Assembly: GCA_035543875.1 (NCBI GenBank)
Contig: DATKIY010000011.1
Location: forward strand, 1-22,779
Direction: 5' to 3'
Length of the DNA: 22,779 nucleotides
Origin: DATKIY01 sp035543875
Lineage (GTDB): Bacteria; Actinomycetota; Actinomycetes; JAHEKZ01
The notes under the pieces are model-generated. The model ran no database searches and had not been told where the DNA came from. It saw nothing but the letters and a program-made list of their open reading frames with translations. Shown in pieces: positions 14,618 to 22,395 of this stretch; the first letter of the stretch is position 1; each line of letters begins with the position of its first letter. The translations under genes were made by a program, and so were the position numbers.

Positions 14618-15601
14618 CTAGGAGGCTCCTACTGCCGACTTAAAGTCGCTGAGCTGCCCAGCTAACGTTGAGTTTTGCTTGTCGTTCAAGGGAATGAACT
14701 GCGCTGCGTCCGCAATCTTTGCTGCGTTAGCCCCGTAGTAGTCGACAAAAGAGACGAGGGCGTCGTTCGTCTTGGCGGCGTTTACCGATGGGTAGATGAA
14801 CAGCTCGCGCGCCAACGGTGTGTACGTGCTGTCGGCGACTGTCTCAGGGCTAGGTGCCACGCAGCCGTCACCTGAGTCGACCTCAACTGCGTTGAGGGTG
14901 TCGGTGTTCTGCTCGTAGTACGAGTAGCCGAAGTACCCCATGCCGCCTTTACTGCCCTGCACGCCCGTAACGGTCGTGTTGTCGTTCTCGCTCGGCGTGT
15001 AGTCGGTGCGGCTGGCACCTTCTTCACCGTTGATCGCGTCGGTGAAGTAGTCGAACGTGCCTGAGTCAGTACCTGGGCCGAAGAGCGTCAGCGGTTCGTC
15101 TGGGAAACTCGAGTCCACCTGGTTCCAGTTGTCGATTTTGGAGTTCGGCTCCCAGATGGCCTTCAGCTGGTCAGTGGTAAGACACGTGGCCCAGGTGTTG
15201 TCCTTGTTGACAACAACGGTGATCGCGTCGTTGGCGACGACCAGCTGTTGATAGGTGATGTTGTTGTCCTTACAGGATTTGGCTTCGGTGTCCTCGATGG
15301 GGCGAGACGCATCGTTCATGTCGGTCTCACCAGCGCAGAACGACTCGAATCCGCCACCGGTTCCTGACACGCCAACCGTGATCTTCACATCAGGGTTGGT
15401 GTCGGTGAAGAACTGTTCAGCTACCTGGGTCATCGGACCGACGGTGCTGGAGCCGTCAACGCGGATCGACCCACTTAGACCCGCGTCGCCGCCGCCATCG
15501 GTCGAGTCATTGTTGTTGCCGCCGCAGGCGCTGAGCACAAGCGCGAGAGTCGCCACTGAAGCGACCGGGACCAGCGCCCGGCGCAAGGAAGTGCGGTTCA
15601 C
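14618..15601 (-). CDS. pstS: Phosphate-binding lipoprotein PstS
   Basis: A 327-residue periplasmic-type binding protein anchored as a lipoprotein: signal peptide with twin basic n-region and lipobox LSAC, lipidated Cys26, then an Asn/Gly/Asp-rich linker. Phosphate-binding segments are DGSSTVGP (about 49-56), GVSGTGGGFESFCAGETDMNDASRP, and FGPGTDSGTFDYF. Several paired cysteines (CAGETD/CKDN, ATCLTT, DGCVAP) suggest disulfides outside the membrane. The start is GTG 15601 with AGGAAGG about ten bases upstream. It captures phosphate for PstCAB and is the first gene of the operon; the 253-bp upstream region carries an in-phase PHO-box-like repeat. Confidence 0.96.
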   Translation of the reverse strand: MNRTSLRRALVPVASVATLALVLSACGGNNNDSTDGGGDAGLSGSIRVDGSSTVGPMTQVAEQFFTDTNPDVKITVGVSGTGGGFESFCAGETDMNDASRPIEDTEAKSCKDNNITYQQLVVANDAITVVVNKDNTWATCLTTDQLKAIWEPNSKIDNWNQVDSSFPDEPLTLFGPGTDSGTFDYFTDAINGEEGASRTDYTPSENDNTTVTGVQGSKGGMGYFGYSYYEQNTDTLNAVEVDSGDGCVAPSPETVADSTYTPLARELFIYPSVNAAKTNDALVSFVDYYGANAAKIADAAQFIPLNDKQNSTLAGQLSDFKSAVGAS

Positions 15602-15621
15602 AGGTGTGGACCTTCCTGTTG

Positions 15622-15638
15622 GTCAAACGAGGTTTGAC
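15622..15638. repeat. 7-3-7 inverted repeat in the pstS leader
   Basis: GTCAAAC-GAG-GTTTGAC lies 21-37 bases before the pstS GTG, just upstream of the ribosome site. It could be an operator half-site pair or a small leader hairpin. Short, so chance is possible. Confidence 0.4.
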
Positions 15639-15740
15639 GCATTGGTTGACTTCTGTCGTGACGACGCTAGGGACGGCAGGTGTCGCGCTGGTGCGCCCCA
15701 GGCAAACGGCGAGTGACGGCGAAGTGCCGAGTCTGGGAAA

Positions 15741-15784
15741 CCCGGCTGACCAACTGGCAACGCCCAGGTAAACAGAAGGTGAAC
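15741..15784 (-). promoter_or_regulatory. PHO-box-like array of four 11-nt direct repeats upstream of pstS
   Basis: Read on the minus strand, consecutive 11-mers are GTTCACCTTCT (15784-15774), GTTTACCTGGG (15773-15763), CGTTGCCAGTT (15762-15752) and GGTCAGCCGGG (15751-15741). Units 1, 2 and 4 match the Streptomyces PHO-box unit G(G/T)TCAYYYR(G/C)G, as I recall it, at 9, 10 and 10 of 11 positions; unit 3 is degenerate. The exact 11-nt phase and the place before pstS argue for PhoP binding and induction under phosphate limitation. Confidence 0.7.
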
Positions 15785-15854
15785 ACCCGCGAGAACGAAG
15801 CGTTCATGCCCACATCCGCACGAAACTCTGCGTTCATCTACCAGATCACGACCG

Positions 15855-16754
15855 TTAGAGCAGGTGATGTTCCAACGCGGTGATCGTGAGCGCCTCGCCA
15901 GGTCGCTCGATCCCGTACAGAACGATCATCGATCCCACCGGCACCGTGTCATGCGGGCCTACAAGGTCGGTTCCCTCGAGTAAGTAGTCAACGAGTTCAG
16001 GCAGGTAGGGCCGGTGGCCGCACAGCAGCGTCGGCTCCCGGTTTCTCACCGCGTCCGCGAGCAGGCCAGCGACGCGTTCCTTGGCTGGGTTCGGGGCGTC
16101 ACGAAACGTGTATTCGGTGAGTCCCGGCTCGTTCACAACGGGCAGACCGCGTGCGTCCGCATAAGGGCAGACGCTCTGCACACATCGACGCGCTGCAGAG
16201 GTGTGGACCCGCGTGATCCCGAAAGTGGCAAGCCGCGGAACCAACTCGTCGGACTGAGCGACGCCCGCCGGGTCAAGCGGACGATCTACGTCTTCACCGG
16301 ACCACGCAGAACGTTTGGCGGCGTGCCCGTGGCGCAAAATGACGAAGGGAGTGGCAGCCGGTTCGACAGCCCGATCGATGAGCTCGGCGTCGAGCTCAAG
16401 CGTGGCGAGTTTGCGGGCTGCCGGAACGCTGAGCCACGCAATCTCATCCACCTCGCTTCCAGGCGTGAACCCGTGGTCGGCCACTACCTGGGCGCGCCAG
16501 AAGTAAACGATCTTCGGCTCGCCGGCCACCGTGTACGCACGAGACCCCAGCGGCTGACGCAACGCGACCTCAACGCCCGACTCCTCACGGACCTCCCGGA
16601 CGGCTGTTTCCAGTACGTGTTCGCCTTCGTCCTGCTTGCCCTTAGGGAGCGACCAGTCGTTGTACTTGGGACGATGAACGAGCAACACCTCGACCCCTGC
16701 ATCGGTGGTGCGCGTGACTAGGCAGCCGGCGGCGACAATGGGCTCAACGCTCAC
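15855..16754 (-). CDS. mutT1: MutT1-type NUDIX hydrolase fused to a histidine phosphatase domain
   Basis: A 299-residue two-domain protein. The start is taken at GTG 16754, which overlaps the CYTH-CHAD stop as GTGA; a frame starting at 16787 exists but adds residues inside the upstream gene. Residues about 5-130 are a NUDIX domain with the complete GX5EX7REUXEEXGU box beginning at GKQDEGEH, after WSLPKGK. Residues about 138-299 are a histidine phosphatase domain with ILRHGHA (catalytic His), SAARRCVQS and GHRPYLPELV. This matches mycobacterial MutT1, which hydrolyses 8-oxo-(d)GTP and diadenosine polyphosphates and lies beside ppk1 there (Rv2984/Rv2985c). Its position after ppk1 and a polyphosphate-binding-type gene supports a shared phosphate-metabolism unit. 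Confidence 0.9.
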   Translation of the reverse strand: MSVEPIVAAGCLVTRTTDAGVEVLLVHRPKYNDWSLPKGKQDEGEHVLETAVREVREESGVEVALRQPLGSRAYTVAGEPKIVYFWRAQVVADHGFTPGSEVDEIAWLSVPAARKLATLELDAELIDRAVEPAATPFVILRHGHAAKRSAWSGEDVDRPLDPAGVAQSDELVPRLATFGITRVHTSAARRCVQSVCPYADARGLPVVNEPGLTEYTFRDAPNPAKERVAGLLADAVRNREPTLLCGHRPYLPELVDYLLEGTDLVGPHDTVPVGSMIVLYGIERPGEALTITALEHHLL

Positions 16755-18289
16755 TCGGCTGCCTTCACCTTCAACCACTTTCGCCATTCACTGTGAGAAA
16801 TCCGCGGCCACGCTTCGATGAACTCACGTCTGATCTGCGCGGTGCGGTCACGTTGCTGCGCGTACAACGCTCCCAACGCAAATGCGGTCTGCGGTCCGGT
16901 TTCTCGGTCGAGGATGCCGCGCACGGTGTCGGCAGCTACCGCACAGTCTTGATGTTCGCCGAGTAGCTCGGTGACCTGTTCGAGCTGCTTGGCAAGCTTG
17001 CGTGCGGGGCCGCCGAAGACCGGCACACACGCGTCGACCGCGTAGCGAGCCTTTTTTGCGGTGATGCGGGTCTTGTGCCAGTGGTCGTCATGCCCGAGAA
17101 GCTCGTCATGAAGCAGGTCGGCTTCGCGCGCTAGGCGTTTCCACCGTTTGTTGACGAGTGGCGGCAGCACCGACGCCGCCGAACCCTCGGCCTGGTCAGT
17201 GGTCGGCGGTTTTTCCGCCGCGGCAACCAGTTGGTCTAGCAGCGCCAGGTAGCGCACGGACCCTAGCGCCACTTCGATCTCGTGGTCGGCCACCGCGCGT
17301 TCTGAGTCCAGTTGGGTCTGGACTGCAACCAGCGCGGCCGCGCGGTCAAGGTCGCCGGGAAGTGCGCGGATCGATGCGAAGAGCCGGGCCTCGATGACTT
17401 CTCTGTCTCGGGATGCTCCCAGGACACCGGCGATCCAACCCAGCTCAGTGCGTAGCGATCGCGCCCATTCGTCGTCGACGAGCGGACCAAATGCCTGCAG
17501 GCCGCTCCGCAATCGACGCGCGGACACCCGGAACTGGTGTACTGCGTCCGGCAGGCCGCGGCGAACCCGAAGGTCTTGGGTGATGAGTGCTTGCACGTGG
17601 GTACGGACAAGTTGAGTCACTGCGTATGAGGCGGTGTCCTTAGGCCGCGCTCGCTCGACCGGCGGAATGATCGGCGCGAGAGTGATGTCACCAGCGACCG
17701 CGCGAATGCCTTTGGACTTTGACGTCGAGGTCTCCGCGCCGGCATCACGCAACAATTCGATGACCACGTTCATCAACTGGCTGTTTCCCAGCACCTCCAC
17801 CTCGACTTCGCGGTACTTGGTGTTGGCCAGCGGGCCGTCGATGAGCGAGACGCTGTCGTCGACCACCTCAAGGTCAACCACATCGCTGAGACTGCCGATG
17901 TTGGTGGGCTTGCGTCGGGTTCGTTGCGTCGCCCGCGCTGCCAGAGGCGCGCCGCGCGTTAGCGCGAGTACCAGGGTTGACAACTCATCAGGGACGTTTC
18001 CCGGGCGACCGGACTTCAGCGGAAGTTGCATCTCGTCACGGGCGTCCGCCGCGTCGCCAGTCGGAAGCTTGAGGTGCCAGCCGGCGTCTGCGCCACCCGT
18101 ACGCCGTCGCAGCGTGACTCCGCTACGTGCGAGCCGAAGGTCGTCGGTGTCGTAGTAGGTGGCAGTCAGTACGACGGTGGGTTGGGCAGTGACGTGGGGA
18201 GCCCCGGACAGTCGGAGGTCTGGCATGACGAAGCGCTCATCGACCGCCAGTTTGCGTTCGACTTCACGCAGGGTTGATGCCTCACTCAC
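16751..18289 (-). CDS. CYTH and CHAD domain protein (polyphosphate-linked)
   Basis: A 512-residue protein from GTG 18289. The N-terminal CYTH (triphosphate tunnel) domain, about 1-200, begins with the ExExK motif EVERK (9-13) and has YYDTDDLRLARSGVTLRRR, WHLKLP and a late YREVEVEV strand, all of which line the triphosphate tunnel. The CHAD domain, about 215-505, is helical with conserved basic His helices (VHQFRVSARRLRSGL, His251; and HKTRITAKKARYAVD). CHAD domains bind polyphosphate, and CYTH domains can cleave triphosphate. Together they suggest a polyphosphate-binding or triphosphate-hydrolysing factor. It lies between ppk1 (60 bp upstream) and mutT1 (4-bp overlap). No membrane segment or signal is present. 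Confidence 0.92.
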   Translation of the reverse strand: MSEASTLREVERKLAVDERFVMPDLRLSGAPHVTAQPTVVLTATYYDTDDLRLARSGVTLRRRTGGADAGWHLKLPTGDAADARDEMQLPLKSGRPGNVPDELSTLVLALTRGAPLAARATQRTRRKPTNIGSLSDVVDLEVVDDSVSLIDGPLANTKYREVEVEVLGNSQLMNVVIELLRDAGAETSTSKSKGIRAVAGDITLAPIIPPVERARPKDTASYAVTQLVRTHVQALITQDLRVRRGLPDAVHQFRVSARRLRSGLQAFGPLVDDEWARSLRTELGWIAGVLGASRDREVIEARLFASIRALPGDLDRAAALVAVQTQLDSERAVADHEIEVALGSVRYLALLDQLVAAAEKPPTTDQAEGSAASVLPPLVNKRWKRLAREADLLHDELLGHDDHWHKTRITAKKARYAVDACVPVFGGPARKLAKQLEQVTELLGEHQDCAVAADTVRGILDRETGPQTAFALGALYAQQRDRTAQIRREFIEAWPRISHSEWRKWLKVKAAE

Positions 18290-18317
18290 AAGGTCGATGA
18301 TCCCTGCCCGGTGGTCT

Positions 18318-18328
18318 CCCGGCTGACC
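18318..18328 (-). promoter_or_regulatory. Single PHO-box-like unit upstream of the CYTH-CHAD gene
   Basis: GGTCAGCCGGG on the minus strand is identical to unit 4 of the pstS array and lies 29-39 bases before the GTG of the CYTH-CHAD gene, in the 60-bp gap after ppk1. The following 11-mer (AGACCACCGGG) is a weak second unit. The place, close to the ribosome site, is unusual for an activator, so function is uncertain. Confidence 0.3.
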
Positions 18329-18349
18329 CGGTCCGGTGGAGCCACCCAG

Positions 18350-20455
18350 TCAGCCCAATGGTGGACGTCGAGCGCTGCGCTTGCGCTGAATCAGCAGGGC
18401 CTGCAGGTCGGTCAACGGCTCGCCGTCGGCCCCGCGGTCCACCCGGAGCCATTCGCCGTCGGGTTCAAGGTGCCACGACGCGATGGTGTCGTCGAAGCCA
18501 AGGTCGAGCAGCGCCGACAGGCTTTCCAAGTGGTCCTCACCGGTAATCCTGACGAGGGCTTCCACTCGTCGGTCGAGATTGCGGTGCATGAGGTCGGCGC
18601 TCCCGATCCAGGCATCGCCGCGACCGGCTGCCGCGAACCAGTAGATGCGGGAGTGTTCGAGGAACCTGCCCAGGATGCTTCGGACTCGAATGTTCGCTGA
18701 CAGCCCAGGGACACCCGCCTTGATCGCGCAGATGCCCCGCACCCAAATGTCGACGGGCACTCCGGCGCGGGACGCGTTGTACAGAGCGTCGATGATGGCC
18801 TCGTCGACGATGGAGTTGACTTTGAACCGAATCCCAGCCGGCAGGCCGAGTTCGTGGTTGGCGATTTCCTGGTCGATGCGCTCCAGCAGACCGTTGCGCA
18901 CCGAATGCGGCGCAACCAGCAGCCGGTCGTAGTCGGTGTTGAGTGAGTATCCGGTCAGCACGTTGAACAGTTTGGAAACGTCTTCACCGACTGTCGAGTC
19001 GCTCGTCAGGAGGCCGAGGTCCTCATACATGCGTGCTGTCTTCGGGTGGTAGTTGCCCGTCCCGATGTGGGAGTAACGACGCAGTACGCCGTCCTCGTCT
19101 TGACGCACCACCATGCTGAGCTTGCTGTGCGTCTTTAGCCCGACAACGCCGTACACGACGTGGCAACCAGCTTGTTCCAGTTTTCGCGCCCAGGTGATGT
19201 TTGCCTGTTCGTCGAATCGCGCCTTGATCTCGACGAGCACCAGGACCTGCTTGCCTTCTTCCGCAGCGTTGATGAGCGCGTGCACGATTGGCGAGTCACC
19301 GCTGGTGCGGTACAGCGTCTGCTTAATGGCCAGCACGTTCGGGTCTTCCGCGGCTTCCTCCAAAAATGCCTGGACGCTCGTGGAGAAGGAGTCGTACGGG
19401 TGGTGCAGCAACACGTCGCGCTGCCGCATGACGTCGAGAACTGCCGGCGCCTCGCTGGTCTCGACGGCACTGAGCTCGGCATTGGTAATGGGAAGGAACG
19501 CCGGGTACTGCAGTTCCTGGCGGTCGAGCGATGCGATGCCAAACAGTCCCGTCAGGTCCAGCGGTCCAGGAAGCATGACGACCTCGCCACGGTGAATGTC
19601 GAGCTCTTCAACCAGCAGCTCCAGCACGTGGGGGTCAATCGTCTCTTCGACCTCCAGGCGCACTGGCGGGCCGAAGCGTCGTCGGGTGAGCTCGCGTTCC
19701 AGTGCCTTCAGCAGGTTCTCGGACTCGTCCTCCTCGACCTCGAGGTCTTCGTTGCGCGTGACTCGGAATGTGTGGTTCTGCAGCACCTCCATGCCCGGGA
19801 ACAAGCTGTCGAGGTGTGCAGCAATGACGTCTTCGAGAGGCACAAAACGCTCGTCCTCGAGCGGAACGAAACGGGGTAACGCTGGTGGCACCTTCACGCG
19901 GGCAAAGTGCTCGGCTCCCGTCGCCGGATTGCGAACCACCACGGCGAGGTTCAGCGACAGCCCGGAGATGTATGGAAACGGGTGAGCTGGGTCAACCGCT
20001 AGTGGAGTTAGGACGGCGAAGATGCGTTCGCTGAACATCGTGGTCATGGATTTGCGCTCATCGCTGTCGAGATCGCGCCAACGCACGATGTCGATGCCAT
20101 TTTCGTGAAGAATCGGCACGAGTTCTTTGAACGCCTGCGCGTGACGAACCATCAACGCCCGGTTGCGGTCTCCGACACGTTTCATCACCTCACGCGGGGT
20201 GTAGCCACTCGCCGCTCTTACCGCGATGCCCGCAGTGATCCGTCGTTTCAAACCTGCAACGCGAACCATGTAGAACTCGTCGAGGTTGCTCGCAAAAATG
20301 GCCAGGAACTTCGCGCGTTCCAACGGCGGAACGGAGGCGTCCTCGGCGAGTTCGAGTACACGCTGGTTGAACGCGAGCCACGACAGCTCGCGATCAGAGA
20401 ACCGATCGTCGGGGAGCGGCGGAGCTGGTTCCGTAGCGATTGCTTCCGTACTCAC
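18350..20455 (-). CDS. ppk1: Polyphosphate kinase 1
   Basis: A 701-residue enzyme that polymerises the gamma-phosphate of ATP into polyphosphate, reversibly. The start GTG 20455 has AGGAG five bases upstream. The N-domain (about 18-125) opens with RFSDRELSWLAFNQRVLELA and includes LAIFASNLDEFYMVRVAGLK; the head domain follows to about 330; two phospholipase-D-like C-domains finish the protein. Catalytic histidines match E. coli His435 and His454: His443 in GLKTHSKLSM and His463 in YSHIGTGNYHPKTARMYEDLG. The C-terminal WIGSADLMHRNLDRRVEAL is standard. Length is normal. It lies in the glnR-mshD-ppk1 line and is followed by a CYTH-CHAD gene and mutT1. A PHO-box-like unit precedes it. Confidence 0.97.
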   Translation of the reverse strand: MSTEAIATEPAPPLPDDRFSDRELSWLAFNQRVLELAEDASVPPLERAKFLAIFASNLDEFYMVRVAGLKRRITAGIAVRAASGYTPREVMKRVGDRNRALMVRHAQAFKELVPILHENGIDIVRWRDLDSDERKSMTTMFSERIFAVLTPLAVDPAHPFPYISGLSLNLAVVVRNPATGAEHFARVKVPPALPRFVPLEDERFVPLEDVIAAHLDSLFPGMEVLQNHTFRVTRNEDLEVEEDESENLLKALERELTRRRFGPPVRLEVEETIDPHVLELLVEELDIHRGEVVMLPGPLDLTGLFGIASLDRQELQYPAFLPITNAELSAVETSEAPAVLDVMRQRDVLLHHPYDSFSTSVQAFLEEAAEDPNVLAIKQTLYRTSGDSPIVHALINAAEEGKQVLVLVEIKARFDEQANITWARKLEQAGCHVVYGVVGLKTHSKLSMVVRQDEDGVLRRYSHIGTGNYHPKTARMYEDLGLLTSDSTVGEDVSKLFNVLTGYSLNTDYDRLLVAPHSVRNGLLERIDQEIANHELGLPAGIRFKVNSIVDEAIIDALYNASRAGVPVDIWVRGICAIKAGVPGLSANIRVRSILGRFLEHSRIYWFAAAGRGDAWIGSADLMHRNLDRRVEALVRITGEDHLESLSALLDLGFDDTIASWHLEPDGEWLRVDRGADGEPLTDLQALLIQRKRSARRPPLG

Positions 20456-20517
20456 AGGTCTCCTCGACAGCGGGCCCTGGCCCCTGGTTGGTCTATTCCT
20501 GGTCCTATCGTGACAGG

Positions 20518-20528
20518 CGAAGGTGAAC
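20518..20528 (-). promoter_or_regulatory. Single PHO-box-like unit upstream of ppk1
   Basis: GTTCACCTTCG on the minus strand lies 63-73 bases before the ppk1 GTG, in the 93-bp gap after mshD. It differs from the first pstS unit by one base and matches the PHO-box unit at 10 of 11. No second unit in 11-nt phase is visible. Confidence 0.45.
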
Positions 20529-20548
20529 GGCGCAGCCGAGTCTGGCGA

Positions 20549-21622
20549 CTAGCCCGGCGACGTGAACATCACATCGGTGTCCCAGTGAGTGAACCCCAGG
20601 CGCTCATATACGGCAATGGCCGCATGATTCTCGGCCTCCACGTAGAGCATCACCTCGCGCAGGCCAAGTGAGCGGAGATGGTGTAGGCCGATCAGCGTGA
20701 GCGCCCGCCCGAGGCCCTGACCCTGGGCGGAGGGGTGGATGCCCAAGACGTACACCTCCCCGATCGGCTCGTGGCCATGGTCGTCGTGCTCGTGTTTGCC
20801 AAGATCATCATGCGAGTGGACGGGGCCATGCCCGCCGTGGACCTTGGTCCAGTGAAATCCAACGAGACCGGTTTGCCCCGTCTCGGGCCCGGATCCGCTA
20901 TCCGTGCGCTCGGCGAGAAAGAAGCCAGCAGGGTCGAACCACGGCTCAGCCATCCGTCGGTGGAGGTCGTCCAGTGTCATCGACCCTTGTTCCGGATGAT
21001 TGACGAATGCTGCAGCGTTGAGCGCGACCCAGGCCGCGTCATCAGCCCCGGGAACGAACGCGCGCACAGCGACTCCGACAGGCACTGTGGCTCGGGGCAG
21101 CGGCGCGTAGAGCGAACGACGCATCTGCCACAGCTCGCGCGACACCGGGTAGCCGAGCGAGGATGCCAGCCTGCTCGCCGCTGAGTGGTCGCCATGCGCC
21201 CACAACCGCAGCCGCCCATCGGGCGTTTCGCGGCGGACCGCTTCGACGAGCGCCCGACCAATGCCGCGACGACGCCATGACGGATCGACGACGAGTTCAG
21301 AACTCGATCCAGCGACTTGGTCAGTGACATCGAGGTGCGCATAGCCGGCAAGGTGAGGTTGCTCGCCGCGCCCATCACCGTAAAGCAGTAGGTGTCGCAC
21401 CCCCGCGTCGCCGCCGTAGCGCAGGTGCAAAGAGACGTGCTCGGAGAGCGGACGCACTCCGTCTGCCTCGGTTGCACGTTCGACGAGGAGTGTGACGGCC
21501 GCGGTTTCGTCGTCATCTAGCCGACGGAGTACCTCAAGCTGGAACCCACGAGCAGGGCTCACCGGCGCGCTTTCTGTCCCACTCACCCCAAAACCGTACC
21601 GGCCTACCCCAGGTCGTTTCAC
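20549..21622 (-). CDS. mshD: Mycothiol synthase (acetyltransferase MshD) with a His-rich insertion
   Basis: A 357-residue protein with two GNAT domains (about 26-178 and 183-355). It catalyses the last step of mycothiol synthesis, acetylation of Cys-GlcN-inositol by acetyl-CoA. Domain 1 has ELVVDPSWRRRGIGRALVEAV and RLRLWAHGDHSAASRLA; domain 2 has GFHWTKVH, GEVYVLGIHPSAQGQGLGRALT and LYVEAENHAAIAVYERLGF. Between GFHWTKVH and EPIGEVYV is an unusual histidine-rich insertion (about 262-284, eight His). The GTG at 21622 is the outermost start; GTG 21586 is an equally plausible start. In Mycobacterium tuberculosis glnR (Rv0818) and mshD (Rv0819) are neighbours in the same order, as here. Confidence 0.93.
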   Translation of the reverse strand: MKRPGVGRYGFGVSGTESAPVSPARGFQLEVLRRLDDDETAAVTLLVERATEADGVRPLSEHVSLHLRYGGDAGVRHLLLYGDGRGEQPHLAGYAHLDVTDQVAGSSSELVVDPSWRRRGIGRALVEAVRRETPDGRLRLWAHGDHSAASRLASSLGYPVSRELWQMRRSLYAPLPRATVPVGVAVRAFVPGADDAAWVALNAAAFVNHPEQGSMTLDDLHRRMAEPWFDPAGFFLAERTDSGSGPETGQTGLVGFHWTKVHGGHGPVHSHDDLGKHEHDDHGHEPIGEVYVLGIHPSAQGQGLGRALTLIGLHHLRSLGLREVMLYVEAENHAAIAVYERLGFTHWDTDVMFTSPG

Positions 21623-21670
21623 GAAAGCGGTCAGGATCTAACCCGTATGAGCGGAACCGCAGGCGGTTGG

Positions 21671-22348
21671 TCAGGCGTTAACAGCGACGAATCGGTACCC
21701 GACGTTACGAACCGTGCCGATGAGCTGCTCGTGCTCGCCACCGAGTTTCGCGCGCAGCCGTCGGACGTGAACGTCAACGGTTCGCGTGCCACCGAAGTAG
21801 TCGTAGCCCCACACTTCCTGCAGCAGCTGCCCGCGCGTAAACACCCGTCCGGGATGTTGCGCTAAGAACTTGAGGAGTTCGAACTCCTTGTAGGTGAGGT
21901 CGAGCACGCGGCCACGTAGTTTCGCCGTGTAGGAGGCTTCCTCGATGACGAGGTCGCCGTTTCGAATCACCGGTTCCACATCTTCGTTTCCGGCGCCAGC
22001 AAGTTTTTCGCTGGCAAGACGGAGTCGGGCCTCAACCTCAGCCGGACCGGCCGTGTCGAGGAGCACGTCGTCGACGCCCCACTCAGCCGTCAGAGCGGTG
22101 AGCCCACCTTCGGTGACGATGGCGAAGACGGGGACAGTGACCCCGGTCGTGCGGATCAGCCGGCACAGCGAACGTGCTTTGGGCAAGTCGCGGCGGGCAT
22201 CGACCAGGAGTGCATCAATCGGTGGCACATCGAGCAGTGCGGCGGCCTCCGCAGGCGCCACCCGGACGCTGTGGGACAGCAAGCCCAACGCGGGCAAGAC
22301 TTCGGCAGACGGTTGAACGGCGTGGGTGAGCAGCAGCAGTCGTGCCAT
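21671..22348 (-). CDS. glnR: GlnR nitrogen regulator, OmpR-type winged-helix response regulator
   Basis: A 225-residue protein from ATG 22348, chosen over a frame to 22606 because it starts with the conserved GlnR N-terminus (MARLLLLTHAVQPSAEVLPA) and has GGTGGTGGAG just upstream. The receiver-like domain (1-120) carries PIDALLVDARRDLP with Asp50, and TEGGLTALTAEWGVDDVLL and GPAEVEARLRLA, which are near-identical to Streptomyces GlnR. The winged helix (about 128-222) has YKEFELLKFLAQHPGRVFTR, LLQEVWGYDYFGGTRTVDVHVRRLR and GYRF. GlnR is an orphan regulator not controlled by phosphorylation that activates ammonium and nitrate assimilation genes. It lies first in the glnR-mshD-ppk1 line and is divergent from the antiporter gene. 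Confidence 0.93.
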   Translation of the reverse strand: MARLLLLTHAVQPSAEVLPALGLLSHSVRVAPAEAAALLDVPPIDALLVDARRDLPKARSLCRLIRTTGVTVPVFAIVTEGGLTALTAEWGVDDVLLDTAGPAEVEARLRLASEKLAGAGNEDVEPVIRNGDLVIEEASYTAKLRGRVLDLTYKEFELLKFLAQHPGRVFTRGQLLQEVWGYDYFGGTRTVDVHVRRLRAKLGGEHEQLIGTVRNVGYRFVAVNA

Positions 22349-22389
22349 GTGCTCCACCACCTTGACTGGAAGATCGTTCGCCGAGGTCC

Positions 22390-22395
22390 AGGATA
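22390..22395 (-). promoter_or_regulatory. Candidate glnR -10 box, with a PHO-like 9-mer upstream
   Basis: TATCCT on the minus strand lies about 42 bases before the glnR ATG and fits an actinobacterial -10 box; no good -35 is seen. Nineteen bases further upstream, GGTCAGCCG (22414-22422) repeats the core of the units before pstS and the CYTH-CHAD gene. I found no convincing GlnR box in the 197-bp divergent region (22349-22545). Confidence 0.3.

Noticed and set aside
16014..16721. Long open frame antisense to mutT1 (235 codons)
   Set aside because: A frame shadow of a GC-rich gene; the opposite strand encodes complete NUDIX and histidine phosphatase motifs.
19160..19879. Long open frame antisense to ppk1 (239 codons)
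   Set aside because: The opposite strand encodes highly conserved Ppk1; no recognisable domain or ribosome site here.
21671..22348. Reading the winged-helix regulator as PhoP or RegX3 because of the phosphate genes
   Set aside because: The N-terminal and receiver sequence matches GlnR closely, and glnR-mshD adjacency is known from Mycobacterium.
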